Below are positions 44,120 through 56,681 of a stretch of 64,000 nt of DNA, one piece after another. Positions within the stretch are counted from its first letter, which is position 1. The number at the start of each line of letters is the position of its first letter. The notes below the pieces were generated by a model. It was not told where the DNA came from and did not search any database. It saw only the letters and a program-made list of their open reading frames with translations. The stretch lies in contig NC_054873.1 in assembly GCF_018320785.1 (NCBI RefSeq), positions 29,664,196 through 29,728,195 on the forward strand, read 5' to 3'. This DNA comes from Cheilinus undulatus (Eukaryota > Chordata > Actinopteri > Labriformes > Labridae). The position numbers and the translations under genes were made by a program.

Positions 44120-44460
44120 GGGCCCGGTTAGAAAGTGACAAGACCAATCAGCAAGGAGGGGCAGTACTTTCAGGCGCAGCAGTGTCGTGACGTAAACAAG
44201 CAGCAGCAAGAGCTGGTGCAGTTTTGGAGGAAGAGATTAGCGTGGAAGCTGCCAAGGTGCCAGTTTTATCAGAGCTTGACAACATTTCTTCATAAATAAG
44301 AACAAAGAACAGCAGTGAGTTGTTTCTTTTCAAAAACCACAAAAGTCGAGTACTTACATGTCTATAGTCGCCATGATCCGCGTTATTCTTCGGCAGCTGC
44401 GCACGTGCACCTCGGTCGCAGCTACCTCACGTGTTTTGTTGCTGTGATTGGTCCATAAAG
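44120..44460. promoter_or_regulatory. Promoter-like cluster (NF-Y, CRE-like, E-box motifs)
   Basis: CCAATCAG lies on the + strand at 44144-44151 and CCAAT on the minus strand at 44447-44451. TGACGTAA lies at 44188-44195, and two CACGTG E-boxes at 44402-44407 and 44428-44433. CpG is locally enriched at 44365-44430. On the minus strand an ATG at 44374 opens a 17-base coding piece ending in a strong donor (44358, GACAT|gtaagta). This looks like a bidirectional promoter, but no partner gene is identified. Confidence 0.4.
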
Positions 44461-44789
44461 ATGTGACACAGTTTTTTCAAATCCTCTGCCCTTTCTCAAA
44501 TGCTTAGTATTGAAGCTTTTGTGTCAGGTTAGTTCACTGTTACTTCCTGTAAAAAACAAACAAACAAAACATTAGTTAATGGCCGATGACAATCGTTAAC
44601 AAAAAATAGGTCAAATGGCAGTTTTATGATCTGTTTAGATAATGATTTAATGTGACATCTTTAACATGCATGGAGACCACAAATGTAAATCTTATCCTAA
44701 TCCTTATTTGAAACTTTACACTTCAGACTTTAGAATAGATGAAAAAAGCTTTGATTTTGACTTTAAAACTCTTGTTGGACAGGAGGAGC

Positions 44790-45115
44790 TCTGCATTCAT
44801 ACAACAGATAATAGCTCTGCATTCACACAGCCAATAGGAACACTGCTTTTAATGAAGCAATAGGAGAGCTGTATTCATACAAGAAACAAGAGCAGCTTAT
44901 TCATACAGCCGATAGGAGCGTTGTTTGTGTTTGAGGAGCATTGCATTTATAATACCAATAGAAGTCCTGTGTTCACACAGCCAATAGCAGTGCTGCTATT
45001 TTTTAGAGGCAATAGGAGCGACCCATTGACGCAGCCAATAGTAGCACGATATTCATACAGCCAATAGAAGCATATATTCACACAGCCAATAGGAGTGCTG
45101 GATTCATACACTTTA
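44790..45115 (+). repeat. CCAAT-containing minisatellite (~34 bp unit)
   Basis: About nine or ten degenerate units repeat the pattern 'attcatacagccaataggag' followed by a short variable piece. At least five retain the exact 'cagccaata' core. It lies about 1 kb upstream of the frmd5 first exon and just downstream of the promoter-like cluster. It has no coding content. Confidence 0.85.
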
Positions 45116-45796
45116 TGCTAGCACTTCTTTAAAACAGCCAAGAGGACCGTTTTCATTTACTTCAGTCAAACTCGATTTTAAAACATTTTTTTCAGTACAG
45201 TATAGTATAGAGATGTGAACACAACAGAACTGCATGAACTTTATCTGTAAATGTCTGACAAGAATTCATACATTACACAGTATTAAAATGCAGACTATTT
45301 AACATCCAGTTTTTATTCAATATTAATAATAAATTATAAATAAAACTACAAACCACTAAGTCATCATTTATCAGAAACGTTACGTTTTTATTGAGGTATA
45401 CTGCAGTTTTTCCATTGTAAGCCTGAAAGCCATGACGCTCATATGAAGTATCCCACTTATGCATTTTTCCTGGAGCTTCTGACAGCCTGTTTACTTTATT
45501 TGCTATATAATGTAATCTCACAAGTCTTAGACACCAGCATTTTTTATGTCTCTCAGCACAAAGAAGAATATTTGAATGGATAGATTCATGAATACAGCTT
45601 TTGTCTATAAGATATGGAGCTGCAGTTAGTTATGCAGTATGAATAAATATGGAACTCCATGTAAGCGCAAGTCTCACATTCATCAACTCAGTTTATTCAC
45701 TATTAATTTTTAGTAAAGAAAACCCTTTATAAAGAAAGAAAACTAAAGTATAAATGAAATTTTAGAGAAAAGCCCAACTCTCCGGTTGGTTGACGT

Positions 45797-45804
45797 TGAC
45801 GTCA
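45797..45804 (+). promoter_or_regulatory. CRE palindrome in the frmd5 promoter region
   Basis: A perfect TGACGTCA is preceded at 45791 by a half site TGACG. It lies 310 bases upstream of the frmd5 start codon in a G/C-richer stretch, as expected for a CREB/ATF-responsive promoter. The 84-codon open frame at 45786-46040 is regarded as 5' leader, not protein. Confidence 0.5.
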
Positions 45805-46113
45805 GTTGTCGTTTGGTCCCGCCTGCTCGCTCAATGGTGAGAGATAATCCTCGGCTCCACCACAGACACACAACACGGCTGAGCTGCCGCTGGATCTGGA
45901 TGCGGGCATCCTTGGATTCTGCTCCGCTTAGCACGGGCCCATTGCACGGACAACTTAAAGGGACAACAATGGTGCTCGCCTCGGCGGCTGAACCCGTGGC
46001 TGCTGGTCGTTTAGTGGACCGGGGATTGTGGTCAATGTGACATTCACTTGCACGCTGGTGTTGAGTTTATTGTTCTGGTACTAGACGCAGCAGAGCAGCG
46101 TTTCTCTGAGAAG

Positions 46114-46215
46114 ATGTTGAGCAGATTTAAGAGTGGCAGCATCAGGAATCTTGAGCGGGAATACAGCTGCACCGTCAGACTGCTGGACGATACGGAATAT
46201 ACGTGCACCATTCAG
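46114..46215 (+). CDS. frmd5: FERM domain-containing protein 5, first coding exon (partial gene)
   Basis: The exon encodes exactly 34 residues, beginning MLSRFKSGS and containing [13 protein letters not shown] and EYTCTIQ, and ends at a phase-0 donor (CAG|gttagt). This matches the remembered N-terminus of vertebrate FRMD5, in which the segment is the first strand-helix region of the FERM F1 lobe; FRMD3 differs clearly here. FRMD5 is a membrane-cytoskeleton adaptor at cell junctions. The remaining exons must lie beyond the window, because no second exon encoding the F1 continuation was found up to 64000. Fish may carry frmd5a and frmd5b; which one this is cannot be told. Confidence 0.9.
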
Positions 46216-47505
46216 GTTAGTCACCTGTCGACTACAGGTTTTTCTCTCTCCGCATATCACTGAAAAGCTCTGCAATTGTGTCTGAGCTGGCAGACGGAGG
46301 GGCGAGTGTTGGAGCAGCAGAGGGACCGTGAGTGCCTGCATGTCCCGCTGCTGGTGTCTGCTAAGACAAAGCACAGCCCCTGAACGCGAACATGTAGAGA
46401 TATTTGTGGTTTCGAGTAATATTAGGGGAGCTTTGGGGGGACGTATTTCCCTCACATGACCCACTATGCCAGGATACATAAGGGGGTTTGATAGCAGGCT
46501 GAGACGTCAAGGAGCTCTGTAGGACAGACATGACATTCCCCTCAAGCTCCAGTTGACAGGATGTCAGGAGCACATTGCACTCTTAAGTATATGACTTTAA
46601 GGGCTTTTATGTCAAGATTATTTCCCTGTGTGTCTCTTAGCTTTGGGTATTGTTGCTCTCTGGATTAATGCTTGTTGGTTCATCATTGCTTATGCAGTTT
46701 CCCTTGAACCTTGAACATCAATTATGCACACGGGGTATCCCATTGCTGCTCTGGAGAACATGCCAACTAAGTTACAATGTGGCTCCTGTAGAAATGTAAC
46801 TTATAGAAGCCTTTAACTTGAATGAGTTGTTCATGCAGAATATAATTGTTATAATAGGGTAATCCATTCAGTGCATTCAGGACATTTTTTTTAATAAAGA
46901 TGGACATTTTCCACTGAAGAGAATAACAAGGATGGTCAAAGAAAGATTGTTTGTGAAGATGAAAAAAGAGCCAGGCCCCGATGTTCAAAATCTCACACTA
47001 CAAGCAATGCTTTGATGATTGAGCCGTTTAAATGCTCATGCTGATTTTCATAAAAGTAGATGAGAGGGCCTGTCACATCAATTACAAGACAAAAATATTG
47101 TTCCTTTTGTGGTGGCTCTACAGTTGGAGGTGTAAGGAAATCCTGACATCCTCAGAGAATCCCCTGACTACTAAGTAACTTAACAACACATAAGTCCTCT
47201 TCATACAGTACAGGGAAAATATATAATCTGCAGTGTGAAACAGTAAAATATTAGGAAAAAAGATATCACATGCATGATTCCTGTCACTTTAATATCATCA
47301 CCAGCAAGCTATCCTGCAGTCTCTTTTCCCCCACACATACAAGCGTGAAACAGATACTGCAATTACTGTAGATGGTGACTGTGTGCCCAGGTTGTAAACA
47401 GACCTGAATTTCTGCTCTGAGCTGAGCCAGAGATGGAGCTGGGCCAGATGGACTGTGAAGCCAGCAGGTGTGCTGCTTGCAGCAGAGTCGTGTGGTCTGG
47501 GTGGC

Positions 47506-47630
47506 TGACGTCAGCGGGGCTGGAAGGAGGGGAGTGGATTGAAAAAGGAGAATGCTCCGGCTCTGCTGTGACTGTCTGGCAGCTTGACTATCTTTCTGTC
47601 TAAGCAGGTCCTGGGAGGGAGCATGCAAAT
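47506..47630 (+). promoter_or_regulatory. Intronic CRE and octamer motifs (possible alternative frmd5 promoter or enhancer)
   Basis: A perfect TGACGTCA (47506-47513) in a G/C-richer island is followed 110 bases later by a perfect octamer ATGCAAAT (47623-47630). The island (about 47395-47640) is not an evident repeat. It lies 1.3 kb into the intron. Confidence 0.35.
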
Positions 47631-48568
47631 CCACCTGACTATGCCCTTTGCCCTTCCTTTATTCTCTTCTTACTTGCAGGCTCCTGTTTTTGCCAAAATC
47701 TAAATCACACAGGATACAGGACACCTAGACTAGGGAATGCAAAGTAAGAGGCATAACTAGGTCATATATTCTCAGCCTCTTATGATCTCTCTCCACCTCT
47801 TTCTGTGCCCCTGTCTCTCCTTCTTTCTCTTCTTACCTTGCAGTTTGAAGTTTGCTGAGATTTAACTCCGACTAGACCTGTTTCCGTTACACCGTACATT
47901 TTTCAACAGCTCTCTTGACTTATGTCAGCATCCTCTCGGACACTGAACCAAAATCCTCAGTGGTATTGACATATTGATGGTATTGATGTTGACAAAATCC
48001 CATTAGAAACAACATGTGTGTGTTACAGTCGAGCGTTAAGCAGTGCTAGGAGAAAAAGGGGAGAAAGTGTGTCTGTCTTTTTAAAGCAGAGGCAGCTGTA
48101 ATGCATGAGCTTAAGTTTTGCTTTAATGAATTATGGATCCATCCACCATGTTTGGGGGAGGAAAAAGTGAGCACTCGTCATTACACAGGCCTGTAGACTT
48201 AACTCTCATCTAGTGAAGGGTTGATGGAAGTGCCTGAAATCCTCAGTTGCCCTCAGGCCTCTTCTGCTCCCTGATTTTAATGCAATGTTGCAGCAGAGTC
48301 AGATGGAGACTCCTCACTTTCAGTCACTTACATTTTTATGTTCAATATACAGAGAAATCAAAGAAAAGAAAATAACAGTGTCATTACAAATATAGCATAT
48401 ACTCCCATTTTTTGTGGGTCTGCTCCAGGACTCAAGCATTTTCTAATTTAGTTCTGTTAGATGAATTATTGATAAGTACCAGGCATCTCAATTCAGGTTG
48501 TTTATCCTTACATTTTTTTTCTAAAGTCCTGTCTCTAAGCTTGTTTTTTCAAATCTATCTTTTAGACA

Positions 48569-48900
48569 AGTGTTTCTCAGCTGGTCTAGCCTCAGGACCA
48601 ACCGCCACCTCCTAAATGAACAGTTGTGACCCAAATTTCTGAAAATGTATAACCACTAAAATGTGTACAATGACAAGTGTTACAGTTTAAACCTTAGATG
48701 GAACAAAAAGAAAGAGACCGAACAAAACAAGCATGTTTACAAAGTGTGTTGTTATAGAAATAAAATGAAATATATTTATGGGGTCTGCTCAGGGCTTCTA
48801 TATATCATGGACATTTTTTCCCAGGCACACATTCATGACCCATTGAAAACATCTCTGTGACCCACTTTTGAGTCCCAACACACCGGTTTAGAACCACCAT
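48569..48900. mobile_element. hAT-like MITE, same family as 34951-35515
   Basis: The ends 'agtgtttctcagctggt' and 'ccggtttagaaccaccat' are decayed inverted repeats of the family that reads 'cagtggttctcaa'. The interior phrases 'gtgacccaaatttctga' and 'ctgtgacccacttttgagtc' fit. Confidence 0.55.
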
Positions 48901-49928
48901 TGTAGGCCATCAATTCCCAAGATTTTTTCCAGATCTTAAAGTGACTGCATGTCTCTTTTAAAAGTAAATCAGGAAAAGTGTATTGTAAGTGCTGAGTGTG
49001 CAGAGGAGGCTGGAAAAGTAAGAAAGACACTCTCTATAGACAATAAAGATCTATTGTTTATCCTTAAAAGGACAGTTATGCTTTTTGCAGTTTTTTTTAA
49101 ATAGAAAAAGTAGGGTGTGTTTTGTTCTTTCCAAACACGTCCTGTCCTTGAGGGTGTGAATTTAATGTTTTTAAATGATTATTTCTAAAAATGCCTTTAC
49201 GGAAAAGGACTGTTGAGTTGATCATACTTATTTTCTTCTTCACCGCTGTAAATCTGATAAAGATATGAAATACCCTCTAGTGTTTGGTCATAGTGCTTAT
49301 AATTAATTTTTGGATTTATTGAATGGCTGTGAGCACAGTGGTCTGGCCCTAGAGTTAATTACAGCTTGCAACTTGTTAAATCTTTGATTTCCCTTGACCT
49401 TCTAAAAACTGTTTGTTTGAGGAATCTGTCTGATTTCAGGACAGTGCTACTACTTTTTCAGGGTAGAGATAAGCATTTAATTTTGTTTTTTATTTATATG
49501 GTTGTGATTATACACTTAATTCTTTACTCTATCAAATGAAATGTCAAAATATGAAAAAGTGAAATTGTTCATCTGTACATCCAGATTGCAAAGTGCTGTT
49601 TTCAGATTCCACCACAGGACTACTACACAAATTACAAAGAAAGGCAAAAGTTTTTTAACATGTAAGATGCTTGAAGTAGAGAATCAGAACTGGGAGATGA
49701 TAAACAAAGTTTTGGGGCTGCTGTGGCTTAGTGAAATAGTCGGTCGTTTTTCAGTTTGAAGGTTGGAGATTTGTTCTCAGCTCCTTCAGTCCACATATTA
49801 AAGTATTCTTGGACAAGATACTAAACCCTTCTGCCATGAGTCTGTGATTGTGGTGTGAAAAGGTGGATGTGATATGGAGCTCAGAAACGTTTTGAGTGAT
49901 CACCTGCCTTGAAAAGCACTGTTTACAT

Positions 49929-50499
49929 TAGGGCTGGGCAATTAATCACAAATTAGATTAAATCGCAATATAGCCTGCTGCAATTTTTAAATCACAGAAG
50001 CTGCAATATTTCTTTAACTTAAAATGTGTCAAAATACCAGTTTAGTAAATCCATTTTTTGCAGCTGAAAAGATTTTAAGCACATTTTGCAAACATTCAAG
50101 ACAACACATTTTTAATGGTTTAACAAAAATCCTCCTTTGAGTGACATGAAAATCCTAATCCCCTTAAACAAAGCAAATGACATCACATTACTTCACGAAA
50201 GTCATACCCCAGCTGCGATCAGCTGGTAGCCAGCCTCACCTCCTCCACCCCAGCCGCCTCTTTTATAGCTTAAAGCTTGTTGCACCCCTATATTCAGATT
50301 CATGCTACTATGGATAACTGCTTTGGAAATAATTTCATTGTATTCAATACACATGGTCTTACGTATGAAATTATTTATTGCTTGAATTTGTCAAAAAATA
50401 CACAAGATTAACCCAAGAATAATCGCATATTAAATTGCAATCACAATGTTTGGGAAAAAAAATCACAATTAGATTATTTTTGCAAATTATTCAGCCCTA
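49929..50499. mobile_element. hAT-type non-autonomous element with 8-bp target duplication
   Basis: The ends read 'tagggctgggcaattaatca' and, inverted, 'tagggctgaataatttgca'. The flanking octamers are gtttacat (49921-49928) and gtttaaat (50500-50507), matching at seven of eight positions, as expected of an aged hAT insertion. There is no coding frame. Confidence 0.75.
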
Positions 50500-50600
50500 G
50501 TTTAAATCCAGGATGGGCATGATTAGTTTGCAAAACGGTTGAATTCGAATCCCTTTGTCATTAGCACCAGAATTGCGAGTCTGCTATTTTTCATCATTTC

Positions 50601-50830
50601 AGGCCCGTACTCCTGGTAAAACTCTGTCTCAACTGAAATGTGGCTGCCTGTTGCCAGTAGTTTTCTTTACAACTACTGCACCAACCACTCACTGCTAAAG
50701 AACTGATAGCATCTCAAGGAACACTGAGATTAAGCACTATTAGAACTATAAAAATGAGGATACAGTTGTCCAAAAGCTGTCAGGTAGTATTCACACATAA
50801 CTGAAGTATTAACCATATTCGTCTCGATGG
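50601..50830 (+). repeat. Dispersed repeat family, diverged copy C
   Basis: 'gcccgtactcctggtaaaac' and 'cagttgtccaaaagctgtca' align in order with 'gcccgtgatcctggtaaaag' and 'aagttgtccagaggctgtgt' of copy A. It is clearly older than copies A and B. Confidence 0.65.
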
Positions 50831-53800
50831 CCTGTGGCACTAACATTGCTAAGCTAACATTAGTCACATTCTGCAAACCAACTTTGCATTGTTACGGTGT
50901 GAAGTTGTTTCACCGTTGCAGTGTGAAGTTGGTTTACTGAATGTATTTACTTAAGACTTGTCTGCTAAATGCTATTTTATTTTGGGTTTAATTCAATGGG
51001 GAATTGTACACCAAAGAACACATCTAGTATAAGTACAGCCTTTTCACCATTTTACTTTATCTTTTGACTTCTTATCTTTTCAGAGTTGCTAGAGGGGTCT
51101 GCTGACATCTTTTTGGGGAGACAGCTGGGGGACTAGAGCCTGTGTGTGTCTGTGTGTATTGAGGGGCTTTATTTTGAAGCATGGTGCCAGGCTCTCAGCT
51201 GTTGCCAAGGTGACTCCACAGTTACTTTAACAAAATGTGGGATTTGTCACTGGTCAGGATTCCCCTTCCAGAAGATCTGACAAAGACTTGGGCCTTACTG
51301 CTCTCACAACTAGGTGATTTATTTCCTGGATGCTGTTGGAGGCTGCTGGTGGTAAGGTGGCAGAAGTCATGCTCACACCAAAATGGCCTGTTCTACTGTT
51401 CCACCTTAAGGGATGTCATTATTGTCAGAGATTATCTGCTGCTTCAAGCCTGCATTTCTTTATCTTGGGATTTTTTTGGTCTATTAGGGATGAGTGTCCC
51501 ACTTTGCAAGGTCGCTTGCCTTTGATCAGAACAGAAATGCAGAGCAAGGTGCAGCTGGTGTATGTGTAAATTACGGGTTAAGGGCCTGTGTGCACAGCCT
51601 TGTTAGCACTGGCAGCTTGGGTATGTGTTTTGTTTTTTGTTTTTTTGTTCATCTGTTCATATTATTCTTTAGTATGTGGTCTGTACCAGACCCCTAGTTC
51701 ACTTTAATGAATGAAATGAAATTAGATTTGATAAATTGCAGTGTAAACACACCCAGAAGTTTTTGATACCTACCGATGCTGTATACCCCGCTGTAAGCAC
51801 AACTGTTTTCTGTTCTTTTGATATGAGTGGATGACTATTGTCCTTCACTAGAAGAAATACACAGCTGACAGCAAAGATGTTTCATTGCACACTGTAAGCA
51901 GCAGTGTCCAGTGTAGCACTTGAGAATTCCCAGGTGTTGACTGCTGCTTTTTGCTGACTTTAGACAGAAATGACCTTCAGAAGTGTCCTGTACCAGGTTG
52001 TATGAGTCAATGTTGAAAGAGTGCACACTTCAGTTTTTGTCCTTGCAGGTGTATGTGTGTTCAGAGCTCATGGAAGCTAACACACTGTTGCGCTGCCTGA
52101 TATGAATGATTAAAATGTGTGCTAGGTCTGAAAGTTGCATGAGGAGTAACCTCTGGAGGACGTCATTGAGTTTACCAGCATCACGATAGGCTGGACCTGT
52201 GGCGCATGGGCTGCTTATGATGACTATTACATCACTGTAGCAACAATCTAGACCGCAGAGCAGGGCAGGACAGCATTGTCTCACGGCCCTCCTGAATCAA
52301 TCACTGGGATTTGATCTGTGGGAGCAGCCACTTGCCACATACACTTTATCAGTTATGTCTTGTTGCTAGTGAGAAGGCTGCTGCATCGTGTCATGGTTGC
52401 TCAGCTCCTCTGCTCTGTTGCTGCTTTCAGTCATGGTCCTTAATCTCCCCCTTGTATTTCCTTTGCCGTCTCAATCACAGCTCTGATATTCCAACAGAGT
52501 ATTAGAGGGAAATTAGAAATTGCCTGACCTGCATTGGCTTACTGGGATTGATGCCGGAGCTTAGCTGAAGACGAGAAGCCAAATGACTCTTTTGTTATGA
52601 GCTCATGACTTTTCTCTCTTGGAAATGTCATCAGCTCTCTCAATCGGCAATATCTGGAGCTGAGGCCACTAAATGTAGCTTGTTTGAGTTTGTCTCACCA
52701 AATGGCCCGCTCATATTCCCCAGTGTCTCTTTGTGTGTGTGCGCGTTTCTGTGTGTGTGGGCTGGATGGAGAGCAGGCAGGCAGTCTGTCAGTGTGTCGG
52801 TAGCAGTCTGCTGAGCCCTCTATTGTGCTCTCTGGGATGTATATTGTGTGACAAAGAGAAACACAGAGGGGCCTGAGGTTATGCTCCACCTGGAAGCATG
52901 AATATTAAACCTCCTAACACAGCAATATATTCCTTTGGTAACTGGTCTGCTAATAAGATAAGTGGACCAGAGCAGTGCATGGTGGATTATCCTGTTCCCT
53001 TATCAGGCCAGAGTTCACTTTACAGAGGCAGCCTACAGCTATAGTAACAAAAACAGATTGCACAGCTTGTTGGTGATATTTATACTCTCCAGTGGCCTCA
53101 TAAATGACTTAACAGGGTGTAGGCAGTGTAAATTTTTGTGTGGACAAAAACAGGAGATTCTAACTCATTTGAAAATTGGAAAAATCTCAAACTAAGCTTT
53201 GATCACTAACAGATAATGAACGGTTTTAGTAATCTATTGTGCAGTTATGATGCACTGAAAGGATATATCACCTCAAGCCAGAGAGTGAGTCTGATAAGAG
53301 CCATCTTCAAAAGCTGACCTCAATAGTTTGAGAGAGCAATTTGATATCAAACAGAATTTTAATTGCAGCATTATATCAGGACTCCACATTTCCTGTTGGG
53401 AGGCAACCAGCCTTGGTAAATGTTGGATGTTGGGTTTAATGATGAGATTTGTTTGTGCAGAACAAACTTTGTTGTGCAACTACCCTGATATGTTTTCCAC
53501 TGGAACATAACGCACTGGATTAAAATTATAGTCATCTACTAAGATGGCCCAGGTGTGAATGTGAGCGTGTTACAGGTTATTATCGGTTATTGGCCATCAG
53601 GGGTAGGAAATGATCAGTTATTGGTATCGGTTCAAAAAAATACTTATAGTGCATCACTAGTTGTATGCAAGAAAGCAATCTGTGTGGAGATATAAAATGA
53701 AAATGTGCCTTGAATGCAATCCTGGAACCCTTTATTCTCATCTGATAAAGATTTTTGCAATTTTTTATGCCAAAAACAAATATCCCCAAGAAGAGCAGAT

Positions 53801-56681
53801 AATAATCCAGACTTGAGTCACAACTCCAACTCCATTCCTGCACCTTATAAGCAGCTAGCTGGTTTATAAACAATTACCAGCGAACTGAAAAATGAATTTC
53901 ATGGCTACATATATTTATCACTAATTTGCAGTCTGTGGGCTAGGATGAAAGTCTTAAAAATGGCTTTATTTCGAGGGTATCATCATGGTATCTGCTGAGA
54001 TTCCTGACTGCTTGTGATCAATAGTGATCGAAATGTAATACAATGTCTTGTGTATTTATTTACTGAGTGCCCCATTAGATCAAAAAGTGAAGCCAATGTT
54101 TTCTTTCCAAATGTAATTTTTACACCATATATTTTAGATGGCACAGAACACATTGTTTGGAAAACATTTATTTCAGTGAGTTATCATCAATGGCTGAAAT
54201 TCATTATAACTTGTTCTATTTGTTTTGATGTTCTCTCTTTGCAGCTGCCTCGCTAACTTGTATGCCTTCAGTATGTTTTAATGGACAAAGTCACCATGTT
54301 GTTATGGAAAGTCAGACCTTTCTGTTTGTCTTTTGCTCTCTGTGTCCTCTTCATTGCTCTGGATCTGTTTGTCTTGGGGCCACTGGGCTCTCTGCTGTAC
54401 AAGTGAATCTATCCTTTGTCTCACTCTGTACTTGAGTCCCTGTGGCTCTGCAGACTAATGAGGAAACACAAGGATAGAGTCAAACTCCTACTCTTGCTAA
54501 GCAGCAGAACTAAAATTTTAGCAGTCTGCATTTTTATGTGTATTTGACTTGTTTTTTACTCCCACCTTTATACGTTGTTAAACATTTTTTAACTTTATTG
54601 GAGCAAGCACCTATTGTTTGATCTTCTCTGTTAGTCTAGCAAGGTTGTCACTGAGCTCTTGGGAACGACACCTCTTGTATCACTGTGCTTGATTTTATAC
54701 ACCTAAATTAACGGGTCTGATTTAAACACCTGACTTCAATAATTAACAAGTGTAGCCAAATACATTTGTCCGTACATTATATGTTGGATAAGACATACTT
54801 CCTTATAAAATCAGGTCATTTTCCAAAAGGAGACTTCATTTCTTAATAGAAAATCAAGGACCTAAAAGCCTGTTAAGAATCAGTCTGCAGATGACAGACA
54901 TCAAAAGGCACATGATAACTTGCTGTCATGCTTAATAAATGGAAAGGTTTGGTGGACAGCTGTGCTACTTTTAGTGGACAAGTTAATGCACTGACAGTCA
55001 TGAAAAAATGCACCCTTGATGCTAAATGATGATGTTGTCTGTAACTTCTGTTACTGATGTCGAGCAGACTGTAAATATGTGTGGAAACAACATTAAACAG
55101 AGCAGGCAGGGCTATGTCTAAGAAATAGTGCTGGATCTGATCATGTCAACAGCTTTGCCTTTTGCTTTTCTCTGGCAATTTTTCGGCAGTTTTCAGATGC
55201 CTTCTGAATTGGCACTCTACCAACATTAGCCTTCGGCTTGTTGCTAATGTTAGCGGCTTCTATCGTATCGTATTCCTTTCATTGTCTGTTTATGGGATGA
55301 TTACTTTTTTGTGACTGATAAAATCCACTGTGTTAAAATTTTGAAGACTTGTTTCTTCCCTTCAAGATCTTTGCAGAACATGTTGACAATTATGTCATCC
55401 TCCTCTGAAACACCAATAAACACCAACACCAATAAAGCCATCTTCTTCTCTGTGATTACTGGCAGATCAAACACAGCCGTGCCATCTACTGTTTAGGAAT
55501 TAGTAGTCTCGTCAGGGAGTTAACCAACGGCTTTCTTATCGGTGGATTTTATTGGTTAATATTATATTACTGGACTCATGAAGTTAGGTAAAACTTAGGC
55601 ATTATCAGCTAAAATCCCTAATTTTAAACACCTGATCTGTGTCTCTCCTGTGTTGGCCAAGAGAAGAGCAAAAGTCAGAGAAGAACTAATACAGAGTTTA
55701 GTAGAGATATTAATTTGTTCTTCATCATCAATCACTTGATGGGTAGCACTTTTCAATAGGAGTTAGTGTCTCATCCTCCTGTTATTTCTCTTTCATCATG
55801 CCCTCGTCTGCTCCACAGGTCACCTCTTTCCTCTTTCTCTGTATCATCAGGCTTGTGGTCCTCCTGCTTTTAGCCTCTCTGCAGGGTTTTCTGAGCTAAT
55901 GACTGCTGTTTCTACCCTCCTTCTTTCATCTCCCTTTCCCTTCATCCAGTCCTCTGTGAGTCGTCTTTATTGTCTCTTCAGCAGATTTACTTGCTCAGTG
56001 TGCATTGTTGGATCTTGCTTCTGTAACGTTTTCAGTGAGGTCACTGTTCAAGAAGCTACTGTTGGGCTGTGATTGATTGTCAGGATAGCTGAATGTTTTT
56101 AAGGGTATAACAACATCTTATTGCTACTGTCAAAATGAACCCTTTTTGTGTACATATTGTATTTTCCACCTTACCTCGCATTAAACACAACATAACTATA
56201 TCTGTGTTGATTTTTCTCTAAGTAGGAGTTTTCCAGTTATTGTGTCGTGCCTTCACTCTGGAGCTTTAGTGGGAGAAATATGACTGCTCATCATAATGTT
56301 TTCCACGATTAAGCCAAGGCTTATTCCAAGGTTCAGTGTATCCTCTTGCTTTTAGAGTCCATCTTAAGTAGATTTGTGGTTCAGCTGATTCTCATATAGC
56401 AGCTAGATTTATGGATCCTGTCTGTCTCTAATTTAGCTTCAGAATAAAGAGATGTGGTGTATTCATTAGACTTAAAAGGGGACTGTTTTGACTGGGTAAT
56501 GTCTCACATCACCTGCCAGGTTCTTAGAGTAAAGGCTTTTGAACACTGAGTCCATTTTTTTTTTTTTTTTTCAGAATTATTTCTTTCTGGAACAGGTTCG
56601 ATTTGATGCAAATTTTCGCATCAGTCCAAGTAATTTAAATATGTGATTAATGATTCAGATCACACCTGCTGCTTCCTTCCG

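Noticed and set aside
45786-46040. 84-codon frame upstream of the frmd5 ATG as an N-terminal extension
   Set aside because: It ends in a stop (46038-46040) before the FRMD5 start and is in a different context. The known FRMD5 N-terminus begins exactly at 46114.
47284-47634. 116-codon minus-strand frame in the frmd5 intron
   Set aside because: It has no recognisable family, no splice context and no promoter in that direction. It overlaps a G/C-rich island that explains the lack of stops.
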